NCBI GenBank assembly: GCA_013298845.1
Contig: JAAFJN010000010.1
Location: 1 to 64,000 of the forward strand
Reading direction: 5' to 3'
Source: Chitinophagales bacterium
Lineage (GTDB): Bacteria; Bacteroidota; Bacteroidia; Chitinophagales; Saprospiraceae
DNA: 64,000 bases
The translations under genes and the position numbers were made by a program. The notes under the pieces are model-generated. The model saw only the letters and a list, made by a program, of their open reading frames with translations. It was not told the DNA's origin and did no database searches. Below are positions 49,543 to 57,415 of this stretch, in pieces (positions within the stretch are counted from its first letter, which is position 1; each line of letters starts with the position of its first letter).

Positions 49543-52338
49543 TTATTCTTCCGTTTTTGCCAAAGGCAGTTCGAGGAAAAACTTAGTGCCTTCGTTGTCT
49601 ATGGTTTCAAAACGAATGTCGCCACTGTGTGCTTCCACAATTTTTTTACAAATGGCCAATCCCAATCCGCTACCGGAGGTTTTGGTGGTAAAATTAGGTT
49701 CAAAAACCCGTTCCCGAATTTCACCCGGTATGCCGCCGCCGTTGTCCGAAATGCGGATAACAGCGTTGTTTTTTTCCTTTAGTAAGGTAACGTTTACTTT
49801 ACCGCGACGATCCGACGGAATTGCCTGAATGGCATTGATGACCAGGTTGTTCAATACGCGCAATAAGTGGTTTTTATCGGCCAATACCATATACGTTTCA
49901 TCGGGCAGTTCCAAGGTCAAGTCAACGTCTTTTTGTTCGGTAAACAAGTCAAACACACTTTCTACCAGGTGGTTGATATTGACGGGGTATTTGGGTGTGC
50001 GGTCGAGACTGGCAAACATCGAAAACTCGGATGCGGTCTGGGCCAAAGAATCAATTTGTTCAATCAGTCGGCCAGTGGCACGTTTAAGGTAAGCCGCCGC
50101 CTGGTTGGGATCATTGGACACCCGTTCCAATTGTTGCATGGAGAGTTTCATGGTCGTCAACGGATTTTTGATATCGTGGGCAATTTGCCGCGCCATATCC
50201 CGCCAAGCCGATTCGCGCTCCAATTTCACCAATTGAAGTTTAGAGTCTTCTAATTTATCCACCATGCGGTTATACTCATCCACCAGGCCACTGATTTCAT
50301 CGGAAGCGTCACCATCGTAAGTGAGCATTTCGTTTTTGTCCACCAACTGCACTTCCTTGATTTTATCCGAAACGTTTTTCAGGGGTCGGGTGATGGTGTT
50401 CGAGACCACCCGCGTTACACCGGCGGCGAGCAACAACAAAAAGGCGTAAATACTGGCCAAAATGCCAATAAAATCCGAAATCTCCTGCTTGGTTTTGCTC
50501 AAATCATTTCGATACGGCAAGCCGATGTATGCAATCACCGACTGTCCGGCGTTTCTAATGGGCAGGTATTTGGTGGTAAAAGTTTGATTATCAATTTTTT
50601 CTTCGGTATCTACGCTGGACAAACCTTCGTTCAGTTCCGTGATGACCGGGGCGTCTATTTGTTGTTCCAAAACACCAATCCGCCGCAAATCATCGCGGGT
50701 GGAAGCGACCATTTGGCCTTTTGTATTGTACAAATTTGCGTCAACGTTCAGGCTTTGGGCAAATTGAATCAGGCGTATCCCCAAAACCTGTTGTGCCGAA
50801 TCCGGCTGAAGCCGACCCGATACCTGCCGCAAATGTGCCGCAACAGCCTGTGCGCGTTCCAGCGATATTTTTTCGGATTTTTCAAGCGCCGAAGCGGAGA
50901 AGTGCCGGTACGCAAAATAACCCAATGCGATAAATCCAATGCCTAAAACGCCAATGATCGCGTATTGAATACGGCGACCAAGGGAACCTCTGAAGGAGGG
51001 AAGCAACGTTGTTTTGGGTAAAAAGCCGGAAAAAAAGCCAACGACGATGAGCAGTGACGTGGATAAGGTGAACAGTGTTGAAAACAAATACATAAGCCGC
51101 AGAAGTCCAATTTCGGGCTGGCCTACAATGGCCACCGTTTTGCCGTCTTCCGAGGCGGTCATTTGTTCTATCTGGCCACCATCCGTTATTTCGGCGGTTG
51201 AATTTGGCGACAAACTCATTCCCAAACTTTTGGGACTGATGGTGCCTTGTTCTACAACAAGTTGTCGTTCCCGGGTAACTGCGTAATTGAACCGGGGCAA
51301 TAATGCCAGATTCTTAAACGCTTTATCCGTGTAAATCTGGCTGTATATTTGGGTGTTTTGTGGATAATTTTCTTCAAAAAAGCAAAATATTTCCACCGGG
51401 TGATTGGGGTCGCTCATGCGGTTAATGATCGCCCGAACGAGATAGCGATGCGCGCCGGAACCCGCATAATCTTGTTTTACGTTGGTAAAACCGGGTATGG
51501 CGGTTGCTTTTTCCCAAATGGCGTTGATCTCCAGCCGATCCTCCACCTGATCGAGTAAAAGCGGGGTGGTTTCGGTGCGGTCAAAGGCAAAGGTTTTAAT
51601 ATTGTAATATTTGAACAGGTATTTTTGTTCAAAACTCAGTTTACTCAGATACGTCCTAATGGAATCGGAGGAAGGTTTAATGGGCCAGGCCTTAAGCAGA
51701 AATGGCAAACGTTTGTCGCTTTGAAGCGCTTGTTCAAATTTGGCAAGTTCCGGTTCCGAATAAGCGGTATCGCGGGACATAGACAGCGCATTGGCGTATC
51801 CCTGCCGAATATTGGCATTTTGGGTTTTGTAATACAGCCAAAGGCCGGTAGCTGATAATAAATTAACCGTTAGCAATGCCAAAATGGTCCAACTAAAGGT
51901 AGTCTCTTTTTCTTCGGTAAAAATATCAAATAGCAGTGCGGTTAGCATTCCACCACCGACAAGCCAGGCGAGTGTGCTTTGTGCTGCCGCTGGCAGGAGC
52001 AAGGTGCCGCCAACGTACACCAGAATAGTGGCGACGATAAGCGCAATACCTTTATGGATTACCGGGGTTTCACCGCGACTAAGTTTACGAACGAGAAACT
52101 GGAAGCAGAGTAATAGTACAAATGGTATAAAGGCAATGGCGGAAAAAAGGAAAATATCGACGGACCGATTATCGAGCAAATTGCCCAAATCAATCCTGGA
52201 AGAAGCCCTTCTTATCCATTCTCCAAAAACAGTTACCGACGTAATCATTACCGCAAAGGCAACAAATACACCGATAGTTGGGGCGAAGGGGCGGTTCTTG
52301 CCGTCAGTTGAATATGTGTTATCTTTCAAATCAGACAT
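49543..52338 (-). CDS. NtrY-like membrane sensor histidine kinase
   Basis: 931 aa. Five N-terminal membrane helices (about 20-38, 60-82, 96-115, 122-140 and 150-170) precede a large extracytoplasmic part. Further helices follow at about 410-435 and 452-472. A last helix (about 640-662) leads into HAMP (TRPLKNVSDKIKEVQL). The kinase core is complete: His721 in AHDIKNPLTTMK, N-box NNLVINAIQAIP, G1 SDNGGGI, F-box VFEPNFTTKTSGSGLGLAI. No response regulator gene is adjacent. The signal is unknown. A -7 box TACATTTG lies at 52375-52368. The MBL remnant follows directly after its stop. Confidence 0.9.
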   Translation of the reverse strand: MSDLKDNTYSTDGKNRPFAPTIGVFVAFAVMITSVTVFGEWIRRASSRIDLGNLLDNRSVDIFLFSAIAFIPFVLLLCFQFLVRKLSRGETPVIHKGIALIVATILVYVGGTLLLPAAAQSTLAWLVGGGMLTALLFDIFTEEKETTFSWTILALLTVNLLSATGLWLYYKTQNANIRQGYANALSMSRDTAYSEPELAKFEQALQSDKRLPFLLKAWPIKPSSDSIRTYLSKLSFEQKYLFKYYNIKTFAFDRTETTPLLLDQVEDRLEINAIWEKATAIPGFTNVKQDYAGSGAHRYLVRAIINRMSDPNHPVEIFCFFEENYPQNTQIYSQIYTDKAFKNLALLPRFNYAVTRERQLVVEQGTISPKSLGMSLSPNSTAEITDGGQIEQMTASEDGKTVAIVGQPEIGLLRLMYLFSTLFTLSTSLLIVVGFFSGFLPKTTLLPSFRGSLGRRIQYAIIGVLGIGFIALGYFAYRHFSASALEKSEKISLERAQAVAAHLRQVSGRLQPDSAQQVLGIRLIQFAQSLNVDANLYNTKGQMVASTRDDLRRIGVLEQQIDAPVITELNEGLSSVDTEEKIDNQTFTTKYLPIRNAGQSVIAYIGLPYRNDLSKTKQEISDFIGILASIYAFLLLLAAGVTRVVSNTITRPLKNVSDKIKEVQLVDKNEMLTYDGDASDEISGLVDEYNRMVDKLEDSKLQLVKLERESAWRDMARQIAHDIKNPLTTMKLSMQQLERVSNDPNQAAAYLKRATGRLIEQIDSLAQTASEFSMFASLDRTPKYPVNINHLVESVFDLFTEQKDVDLTLELPDETYMVLADKNHLLRVLNNLVINAIQAIPSDRRGKVNVTLLKEKNNAVIRISDNGGGIPGEIRERVFEPNFTTKTSGSGLGLAICKKIVEAHSGDIRFETIDNEGTKFFLELPLAKTEE

Positions 52339-52496
52339 GGGAGGGAGTAAACACTCTGCACGTGGCGCAAATGTATTAACTTTGATTAAAAAACTTTGGT
52401 TTAATTGCGAATACCGTGCCGAAACTCAAAAATAACCCAAAAAAGGTAAAAAAAGTAAATTTTTGTCTTTTTGATGGCTGTAAATGAAAAAATAAA

Positions 52497-52524
52497 GCCT
52501 CCTCTGCGGCTAACGCAGGGAGGC
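52497..52524 (-). terminator. Terminator of the S24 repressor gene
   Basis: GCCTCC-T-CTGCG, loop GCTAA, CGCAG-GGAGGC form an 11-bp stem with one bulge. On the minus strand it is followed by TTTATTTTTTC. It lies 28 bp after the repressor stop and before the kinase promoter region. The remaining 52339-52496 holds only AT-rich sequence and the kinase -7 box. Confidence 0.85.
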
Positions 52525-52552
52525 GACGAAAACAATAAACAGCAGGTTATTC

Positions 52553-53281
52553 TTATATGGTCGAAATTTTCCGCACCACTTTAAAGAGGCGGGTTGTTTC
52601 GTTCACGTCTTCTTCAAATGGGTCATTGTCGAAGTAATTGGCCGAAATAAGTTTCAACCTACTTACCCGGCCTTTGCTGTTGTGCATACGTTGAACGTAT
52701 TTCACCCAAACGCTGCCACTACTTTTGACCGCATAGATTTCGTTATCTTTGATTTCATTAACGCTATCAATGGGTTTGCACACCACAATATCGTTGTGTT
52801 TGATCACCGGATCCATAGAATTACCTTCAATTTGGAAGGCAACCAAACCACTGCCCTTTACTCCGGGGATGGAGAACGTAGAGTAATCTTCGTCACTACC
52901 GGCCCCTAATGTGCTACCCGCGAAGGCTTTGATGGTGGTGAAAATAATGTTGCCTTTTTGGTTGATAGGCTCAGTCACGTTTGAAAAGTGTTGCGTTTCA
53001 AAACCAAATGGCTGACCAATTCCGTAAAGGAGATAGGCTTCGTTAATATCATAAGCACGTGCAAAGAGTTTAGCCTGGCCGTAGTCAATAACGCGTTTGT
53101 TATTGCCATTAAGGTATGCTCTAATTATGTGCCCGTATGATTTATTGCCCAAAACCTTTTCTGCCACATCACCTACGCCTTTGCCATTTCGGTCGTTTTT
53201 GACAATGGTGCCCTGCGATTCCAGCAGTTTGAAAACTTCAACGAATCTCTCGTTAAGTTCTATGCGATCATCTTTAATCAT
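52553..53281 (-). CDS. LexA-like self-cleaving repressor (S24 peptidase family)
   Basis: 242 aa from the ATG at 53281. The N-terminal 90 residues are a helix-turn-helix-like DNA-binding part (DVAEKVLGNKSYGHIIRAYLNGNN). The S24 peptidase has Ser155 in FQIEGNSMDPVIKHNDIVV and Lys194 in VWVKYVQ. An Ala121-Gly122 pair lies 34 residues before the Ser, close to the 35 in LexA, so RecA-stimulated self-cleavage is likely. No phage genes adjoin it, so it may be a host stress regulator. It has a textbook promoter at 53343-53374 and its own terminator. Confidence 0.88.
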   Translation of the reverse strand: MIKDDRIELNERFVEVFKLLESQGTIVKNDRNGKGVGDVAEKVLGNKSYGHIIRAYLNGNNKRVIDYGQAKLFARAYDINEAYLLYGIGQPFGFETQHFSNVTEPINQKGNIIFTTIKAFAGSTLGAGSDEDYSTFSIPGVKGSGLVAFQIEGNSMDPVIKHNDIVVCKPIDSVNEIKDNEIYAVKSSGSVWVKYVQRMHNSKGRVSRLKLISANYFDNDPFEEDVNETTRLFKVVRKISTI

Positions 53282-53342
53282 CGACAAATTGTTTTAAATG
53301 AATGAGAATATATTGTTCTTTCTGTTTTTGGTAATTTTGATG

Positions 53343-53374
53343 CAAATTTAAAACAAAAACTTTGAACAAACAAA
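53343..53374 (-). promoter_or_regulatory. Consensus promoter of the S24 repressor gene
   Basis: On the minus strand TTTG (53374-53371), exactly 20 bases, then TAAATTTG (53350-53343): a full match to the Bacteroidota vegetative promoter. The leader (53282-53336) is AT-rich and contains the palindrome ACAA-A-TTGT (53284-53292), a possible autoregulatory site. Confidence 0.75.
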
Positions 53375-53441
53375 ATATTTGACAGATTTTTTTTCAGAAA
53401 TTTTTTGTTTGCTTCTTTTTGCTGTTTTAAGTCACTGGTTT

Positions 53442-54224
53442 TTAAGAGTTTGTGTCAAATTGGTGCAAATCGTATCTGATAATAACTCCAATGAGTTTTT
53501 CTGCATATTTTTTATCCGTTGCATAACCCGCTTTTTCTAAACCTTTAGCCCAGGTTTCATAATTGCGCGATTTAAACAAATGACTGTACCGATTGGCTTT
53601 TTTTAAGAACTCACTGTGGGCACGGTAACTACTCCAGGCGTTGTTGTATTTCACAAAAAAGTCCTTGTGTGTATCGTCGGAGTAGTTCATACAATGCCCG
53701 CGTTTGCAGTGCCTCGAAAAACATTTGATTCCAAAATGGTTATTGGCTTTTTGGGCCAGACCACTGTTCCCGGCGCTACTTTCCAGCAAACCCTGAGCGA
53801 GAATAATACTCGCCGGGATGCCAAATTTTCGCATTTCGGCGATGGCCACGGGTGCAAAACGTTTGATGTACGTCTCGCTGCGTTCATCGCGGCGTACGGG
53901 CACATGGGTTGTTTTGGCGGCACTGTTACCGGAGACTTTTACAGCCTTCGTTGATCGGTTCTTACGGGTTGGCCCGTCAGTGTATTCATGGTGATCGGTA
54001 ATAGCCATCGAAACGGCATCTTGCGTTATTTCCTGGTCCTCTTTTGAACCCAATAATAACGTTAGTGAAAACTTTTCACTCCACACCATATAAGTTAATC
54101 CCAGTAATATGGCCGCTTTCCACAAGAAGCCATCGTTACGGTGCCAGATATTTACTGGCGTTGGTTGTATCCTGCTGTTGTAGGTTTTCGCCCACTCTGA
54201 AAAATTGGGTTGAGTTTGCGGCAT
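53442..54224 (-). CDS. Membrane-anchored GH73 glucosaminidase (FlgJ/LytB-like)
   Basis: 260 aa. A single membrane helix at about 34-50 (AAILLGLTYMVWSEKF) anchors it. A basic, Thr/Lys-rich linker (60-115) follows. The glucosaminidase domain (about 117-255) has FAPVAIAEMRKFGIPASIILAQGLLESSAGNSGLAQKANNHFGIKC with the catalytic Glu, and the later YRAHSEFLKKANRY and GLEKAGYATDKKYAEKLI blocks. It cleaves GlcNAc-MurNAc bonds in peptidoglycan during growth. It has a promoter at 54256-54288. Confidence 0.9.
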   Translation of the reverse strand: MPQTQPNFSEWAKTYNSRIQPTPVNIWHRNDGFLWKAAILLGLTYMVWSEKFSLTLLLGSKEDQEITQDAVSMAITDHHEYTDGPTRKNRSTKAVKVSGNSAAKTTHVPVRRDERSETYIKRFAPVAIAEMRKFGIPASIILAQGLLESSAGNSGLAQKANNHFGIKCFSRHCKRGHCMNYSDDTHKDFFVKYNNAWSSYRAHSEFLKKANRYSHLFKSRNYETWAKGLEKAGYATDKKYAEKLIGVIIRYDLHQFDTNS

Positions 54225-54255
54225 ATCCTTCGTATTTATTGGTTAAAAACTGATG

Positions 54256-54288
54256 CAAAGATAACACAAAAAGTTTTTCTTTTGCAAT
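54256..54288 (-). promoter_or_regulatory. Promoter of the glucosaminidase gene
   Basis: On the minus strand ATTG (54288-54285), a 21-base spacer and TATCTTTG (54263-54256) match the Bacteroidota consensus with one mismatch. The start codon at 54224 lies about 25 bases past the predicted start. Confidence 0.55.
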
Positions 54289-54305
54289 ATTTTTTCACAA
54301 TTTTG

Positions 54306-54327
54306 ACAAATAATTTGTTTTAAACAA
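54306..54327. promoter_or_regulatory. Overlapping AT-rich palindromes between divergent genes
   Basis: ACAAAT-A-ATTTGT (54306-54318) and TTGTTT-T-AAACAA (54315-54327) are perfect and overlapping. They lie between the glucosaminidase gene and the BadF-type kinase gene and resemble ACAA-A-TTGT in the S24 repressor leader. Operator function is a guess. The rest of 54225-54501 is AT-rich, with a -7-like TATTTTTG at 54422-54429 for the plus-strand gene. Confidence 0.4.
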
Positions 54328-54501
54328 TATAATCGCCTGAAAATCATTAAATTAGAATGCCCGTGCCGTAATTTTTTTTATTTAGTTCGTTTTTTCCTAC
54401 CTATTTGCCTGTTGAAAAATCTATTTTTGCACCGCACTTAGTTCGTGTATTTTTTACACCCTCTAGGTTTCTTATTTTTCAAATAATTAAACCATATTAT
54501 C

Positions 54502-55347
54502 ATGACCATTGTAGCAGATTGCGGTTCAACAAAATGCGACTGGCTGCTCGTTCATGGCGAACGCAACCATCAATTGGAAAATACCGTGGGTTTTAGCCCG
54601 TTTTTCCACACAGCCAAAGAAATCGAGGAGATTGTACGCACGCAACTGTTGCCCAAACTAAACCCTTCTGATGTAAAACACGTTTGGTTTTACGGAACCG
54701 GGGTGCACGACGAACACCGGGCGGATATCGTAAAAGCGGGTTTGGCTCCTTGTTTTCCTAATGCCGAACTCGAAGTGGAACACGACTTGTTGGGCGCGGC
54801 GCGTTCGGTGTGTGGCCACAGTGCGGGTATTGCCTGCATCCTCGGTACGGGTTCTAACTCTTGCTACTACGATGGCAAAAAAATTGTGGATAATGTTCCG
54901 TCCCTGGGGTGGTTATTGGGCGACGAAGGCAGCGGCACTCACCTCGGAAAAGCCTTGCTGCGTGCCTGGTTTTACCGCGAAATGCCCACCGACCTTAACG
55001 CTGCTTTTAACGAGGCTTACCCCGAAGGTGCACACGCCATTAAAGATAAGGCCTACGAAAAAGGCGCTAATGCTTATTTGGCTACTTTTACTAAATTCTT
55101 GGGCGAACACTTAGCCCATCCGTATATTCAATCGTTGGTGGCGGGTTGTTTGGGAGAATTCCTCGACCGCCAAGTACTCAAATACTCCGGTGCTCAATCG
55201 GTACCGGTGCATTTTGTAGGCTCCATTGCTCACCATTTTCAGGATGTTTTGCAAAAATGTATGGACGAACGTAAGTTGAAATTGGGTAATGTTGTGCGCA
55301 AGCCCATTTACCCACTTGCCGATTTCCATACCAAAAACCTGGATTAA
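54502..55347 (+). CDS. N-acetylglucosamine kinase-like (BadF/BadG ATPase family)
   Basis: 281 aa ASKHA-fold kinase. The phosphate-1 loop is VADCGSTKCDWLLV, phosphate-2 is CILGTGSNSCYYDG, the hinge is GWLLGDEGSGTHLGK, and the adenosine motif is VHFVGSIAHHF. Bacteroidota members of this group are annotated as N-acetylglucosamine kinases; benzoyl-CoA reductase activators share the fold but not the context. Here it lies between a peptidoglycan glucosaminidase and pfkA (7 bp gap), which fits amino-sugar recycling into glycolysis. The -7 box TATTTTTG lies at 54422-54429. Confidence 0.85.
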   Translation: MTIVADCGSTKCDWLLVHGERNHQLENTVGFSPFFHTAKEIEEIVRTQLLPKLNPSDVKHVWFYGTGVHDEHRADIVKAGLAPCFPNAELEVEHDLLGAARSVCGHSAGIACILGTGSNSCYYDGKKIVDNVPSLGWLLGDEGSGTHLGKALLRAWFYREMPTDLNAAFNEAYPEGAHAIKDKAYEKGANAYLATFTKFLGEHLAHPYIQSLVAGCLGEFLDRQVLKYSGAQSVPVHFVGSIAHHFQDVLQKCMDERKLKLGNVVRKPIYPLADFHTKNLD

Positions 55348-55354
55348 TGCTTTT

Positions 55355-56344
55355 ATGAAGAAAGACATCAAAAGAATTGCAGTGCTCACCTCTGGCGGTG
55401 ATGCACCCGGTATGAACGCTGCCGTGCGCGCAGTAGTCCGCAACGCCATTAATAACGACCTCCATATATATGGTATCATGCGCGGTTACGAGGGCATGAT
55501 TAACGGCGACTTTAAACGGCTGGAAACCAGCGACGTGAGTAATATTATTCACCGTGGTGGCACCATCCTGAAAACCGCCCGCAGTCAACGCTTTATGACT
55601 CCGGAAGGCCGTAAATTGGCTTACGAAAACCTGATTGACCACGATATTGATGGTTTGATTGTGATCGGGGGGAATGGTACGTTTACCGGCGCTCAAAAAT
55701 TTATTGAAGAATACCCGGACATTAATATCCTCGGCGTACCCGGCACCATTGATAATGACCTGTACGGCACCGACTTTACCATTGGTTTCGACACGGCCCT
55801 AAATACCGCCGTAGAAGCCGTGGACCGCATCCGCGATACGGCCGATTCCCACAATCGTTTGTTTTTTGTGGAGGTTATGGGTCGCCACTCGGGTTTTATT
55901 GCGCTCCAAACGGCCATTGCCGGTGGCGCAGGTGGTGTATTGATTCCGGAAGAAGATACCACCATCGAGGATTTGGTTAAATTGCTTAAAAAAGGCGCGA
56001 AACGCTCCAAATTGTTCAGTATCGTGATTGTTGCCGAAGGTAATAAATTGGGAACGGTGTACGATATTGCCCGCAAAGTGGAAGAGCACGTTGATATTTA
56101 CGACGATATTAAAGTAACGGTGATCGGGCACTTGCAGCGCGGTGGTTCTCCCACGACGCTCGACCGTGTATTGGCGAGTGTATTGGGTTTCCACGCCGTG
56201 GAGGCTTTGTTGGAAGGCAAAACGGGACAAACATTGGGTTTAAAAAACAACAATGTGCATTTCTGTTCGTTCCACGACGCCATCACCAAAAGTAAAACGT
56301 TGAACAAAGATATGCTCCGCATGGCGCATATTTTGGCGCAATAG
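55355..56344 (+). CDS. pfkA: ATP-dependent 6-phosphofructokinase
   Basis: 329 aa from the ATG at 55355; a longer frame reaches into the upstream gene and is rejected. It phosphorylates fructose-6-phosphate to fructose-1,6-bisphosphate. Motifs are AVLTSGGDAPGMNAAVRAVVRNA (ATP loop), GTIDNDLYGTDFTIGFDTALN (catalytic Asp), FVEVMGRHSGFIAL (Met-Gly-Arg substrate loop) and GHLQRGGSPTTLDRVLAS (C-terminal substrate site). It is in one transcript with the BadF-type kinase (7 bp gap) and ends at a bidirectional terminator. Confidence 0.97.
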   Translation: MKKDIKRIAVLTSGGDAPGMNAAVRAVVRNAINNDLHIYGIMRGYEGMINGDFKRLETSDVSNIIHRGGTILKTARSQRFMTPEGRKLAYENLIDHDIDGLIVIGGNGTFTGAQKFIEEYPDINILGVPGTIDNDLYGTDFTIGFDTALNTAVEAVDRIRDTADSHNRLFFVEVMGRHSGFIALQTAIAGGAGGVLIPEEDTTIEDLVKLLKKGAKRSKLFSIVIVAEGNKLGTVYDIARKVEEHVDIYDDIKVTVIGHLQRGGSPTTLDRVLASVLGFHAVEALLEGKTGQTLGLKNNNVHFCSFHDAITKSKTLNKDMLRMAHILAQ

Positions 56345-56378
56345 TTATCCGCTGCCGTCTATTTTTGGGTAAATAAAC

Positions 56379-56420
56379 AACCGCCATCCGAACAAGTGCC
56401 CTTGTTACCGGATGGCGGTT
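56379..56420. terminator. Bidirectional terminator between pfkA and the secreted hypothetical gene
   Basis: AACCGCCATCCG (56379-56390) pairs with CGGATGGCGGTT (56409-56420). AACAAG/CTTGTT extends the stem toward the loop. GGTATTTTATT follows on the plus strand and TTTATTTACC on the minus strand. Confidence 0.85.
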
Positions 56421-56440
56421 GGTATTTTATTGCTCCGCGA

Positions 56441-57403
56441 TTAGTCCGATTCAATATCCTGCCGTAAGGTCTTAAAATCCTTTGATTTAATGTTGTACGT
56501 CAGGCTGGAGCGTAGGCTGGATAAAATTACGCCCGATTTAGAGTTCATCACACTAATGGTTTTGTCCGCAACACTACGAACGTAAATCAAGTAGTGAATG
56601 CCCGTCTGGTCGGTTAGAATACGCCGATTCAATTCATCCATGGGGATAATTTTGTACGGATAGGGATATTCCCTCATCAATTCTTCCGGGTCGTCGCGTT
56701 CTGTCTCTTTACCGGTGAGTGGATTTATTTTGAGTAAAACATAATCTGGAATAAAGAGTGTATCTTTTTTTAGTTTTTTCAGCAATTTGGGCTGAAAAAT
56801 ATCCCTTGTCAGTGCTCTTTCTTCCTTTTTTTTGATAAAGTACATCACCGATTGCAGGTAGTTTTTTACAATGCCCGGCGACCAGTTTCGAATGTTTCCT
56901 TCGCCGTCCAGTTTGGTGGATGTAAATCTTTCGGTGTTGAAATAAGAAAGATGCGTAGTGTACAATTCAATGCGCGCAATTGGGATTTTATCATTCTCTT
57001 TTAGCCTTTTTCTTTTTTTGGAAAAATACGATTCATCGCAAATCCACAAATCAAAGTAGAAGGTAAATGTAGAATTGCCTTGTTTGATAAACCCATTACG
57101 ATCTGTTTTGGTCGTCGTGTTCTCCAGACAAGTGAACGAAAAAAAAGAACTTCCCGGTGCCAGGTATTCCTCCATTTCACTGGACTTGATGCATTTGACG
57201 GGCGACAAAGTCCAGGTTTGTTTAATGACATCAATGTATTCTTTGCAGGTTTTAGACGTGGTATCGTCGGTGACCAAATACGTAGTGCCTTTGCGTAAAC
57301 GGGCCATTTCGTCAATATCCCAAATGGCAATTTGGGCGCGAAGTGTACCGCCGAAGGCCAGGAAAAGGAACAAGATGCTTCTAAAAAAAGTGTTTTTTTG
57401 CAT
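56441..57403 (-). CDS. Uncharacterised secreted protein (320 aa)
   Basis: I do not recognise the family. A signal peptide (MQKNTFFRSILFLFLAFGGTLRAQ) predicts export. The mature part is mixed alpha/beta, with four Cys in the N-terminal half (KTCKEYIDVIKQTW, VKCIKSSEMEEYL, FTCLENTTT, WICDESYF) that could form disulfides. The C-terminal half has Lys/Arg-rich stretches and ends TLRQDIESD. It starts 12 bp after the GH9 cellulase stop, so it is the last gene of the glycan operon. A GldN gliding-motility assignment was considered and not supported. Confidence 0.8.
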   Translation of the reverse strand: MQKNTFFRSILFLFLAFGGTLRAQIAIWDIDEMARLRKGTTYLVTDDTTSKTCKEYIDVIKQTWTLSPVKCIKSSEMEEYLAPGSSFFSFTCLENTTTKTDRNGFIKQGNSTFTFYFDLWICDESYFSKKRKRLKENDKIPIARIELYTTHLSYFNTERFTSTKLDGEGNIRNWSPGIVKNYLQSVMYFIKKKEERALTRDIFQPKLLKKLKKDTLFIPDYVLLKINPLTGKETERDDPEELMREYPYPYKIIPMDELNRRILTDQTGIHYLIYVRSVADKTISVMNSKSGVILSSLRSSLTYNIKSKDFKTLRQDIESD

Positions 57404-57415
57404 GATGTAAGTTTG

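Noticed and set aside
52553-53281. Prophage, because of the S24 repressor
   Set aside because: Flanking genes are a sensor kinase, a glucosaminidase and metabolic kinases; no phage structural or integrase genes.
55289-55354. Upstream extension of pfkA into the BadF-type gene
   Set aside because: The PFK family begins at MKKDIKRIAVLTSGG (55355); the extension overlaps the preceding gene and is not family-like.
56441-57403. GldN gliding-motility protein
   Set aside because: Signal peptide and size are similar, but the GldN sequence pattern is not recognisable and no other gld gene is nearby.
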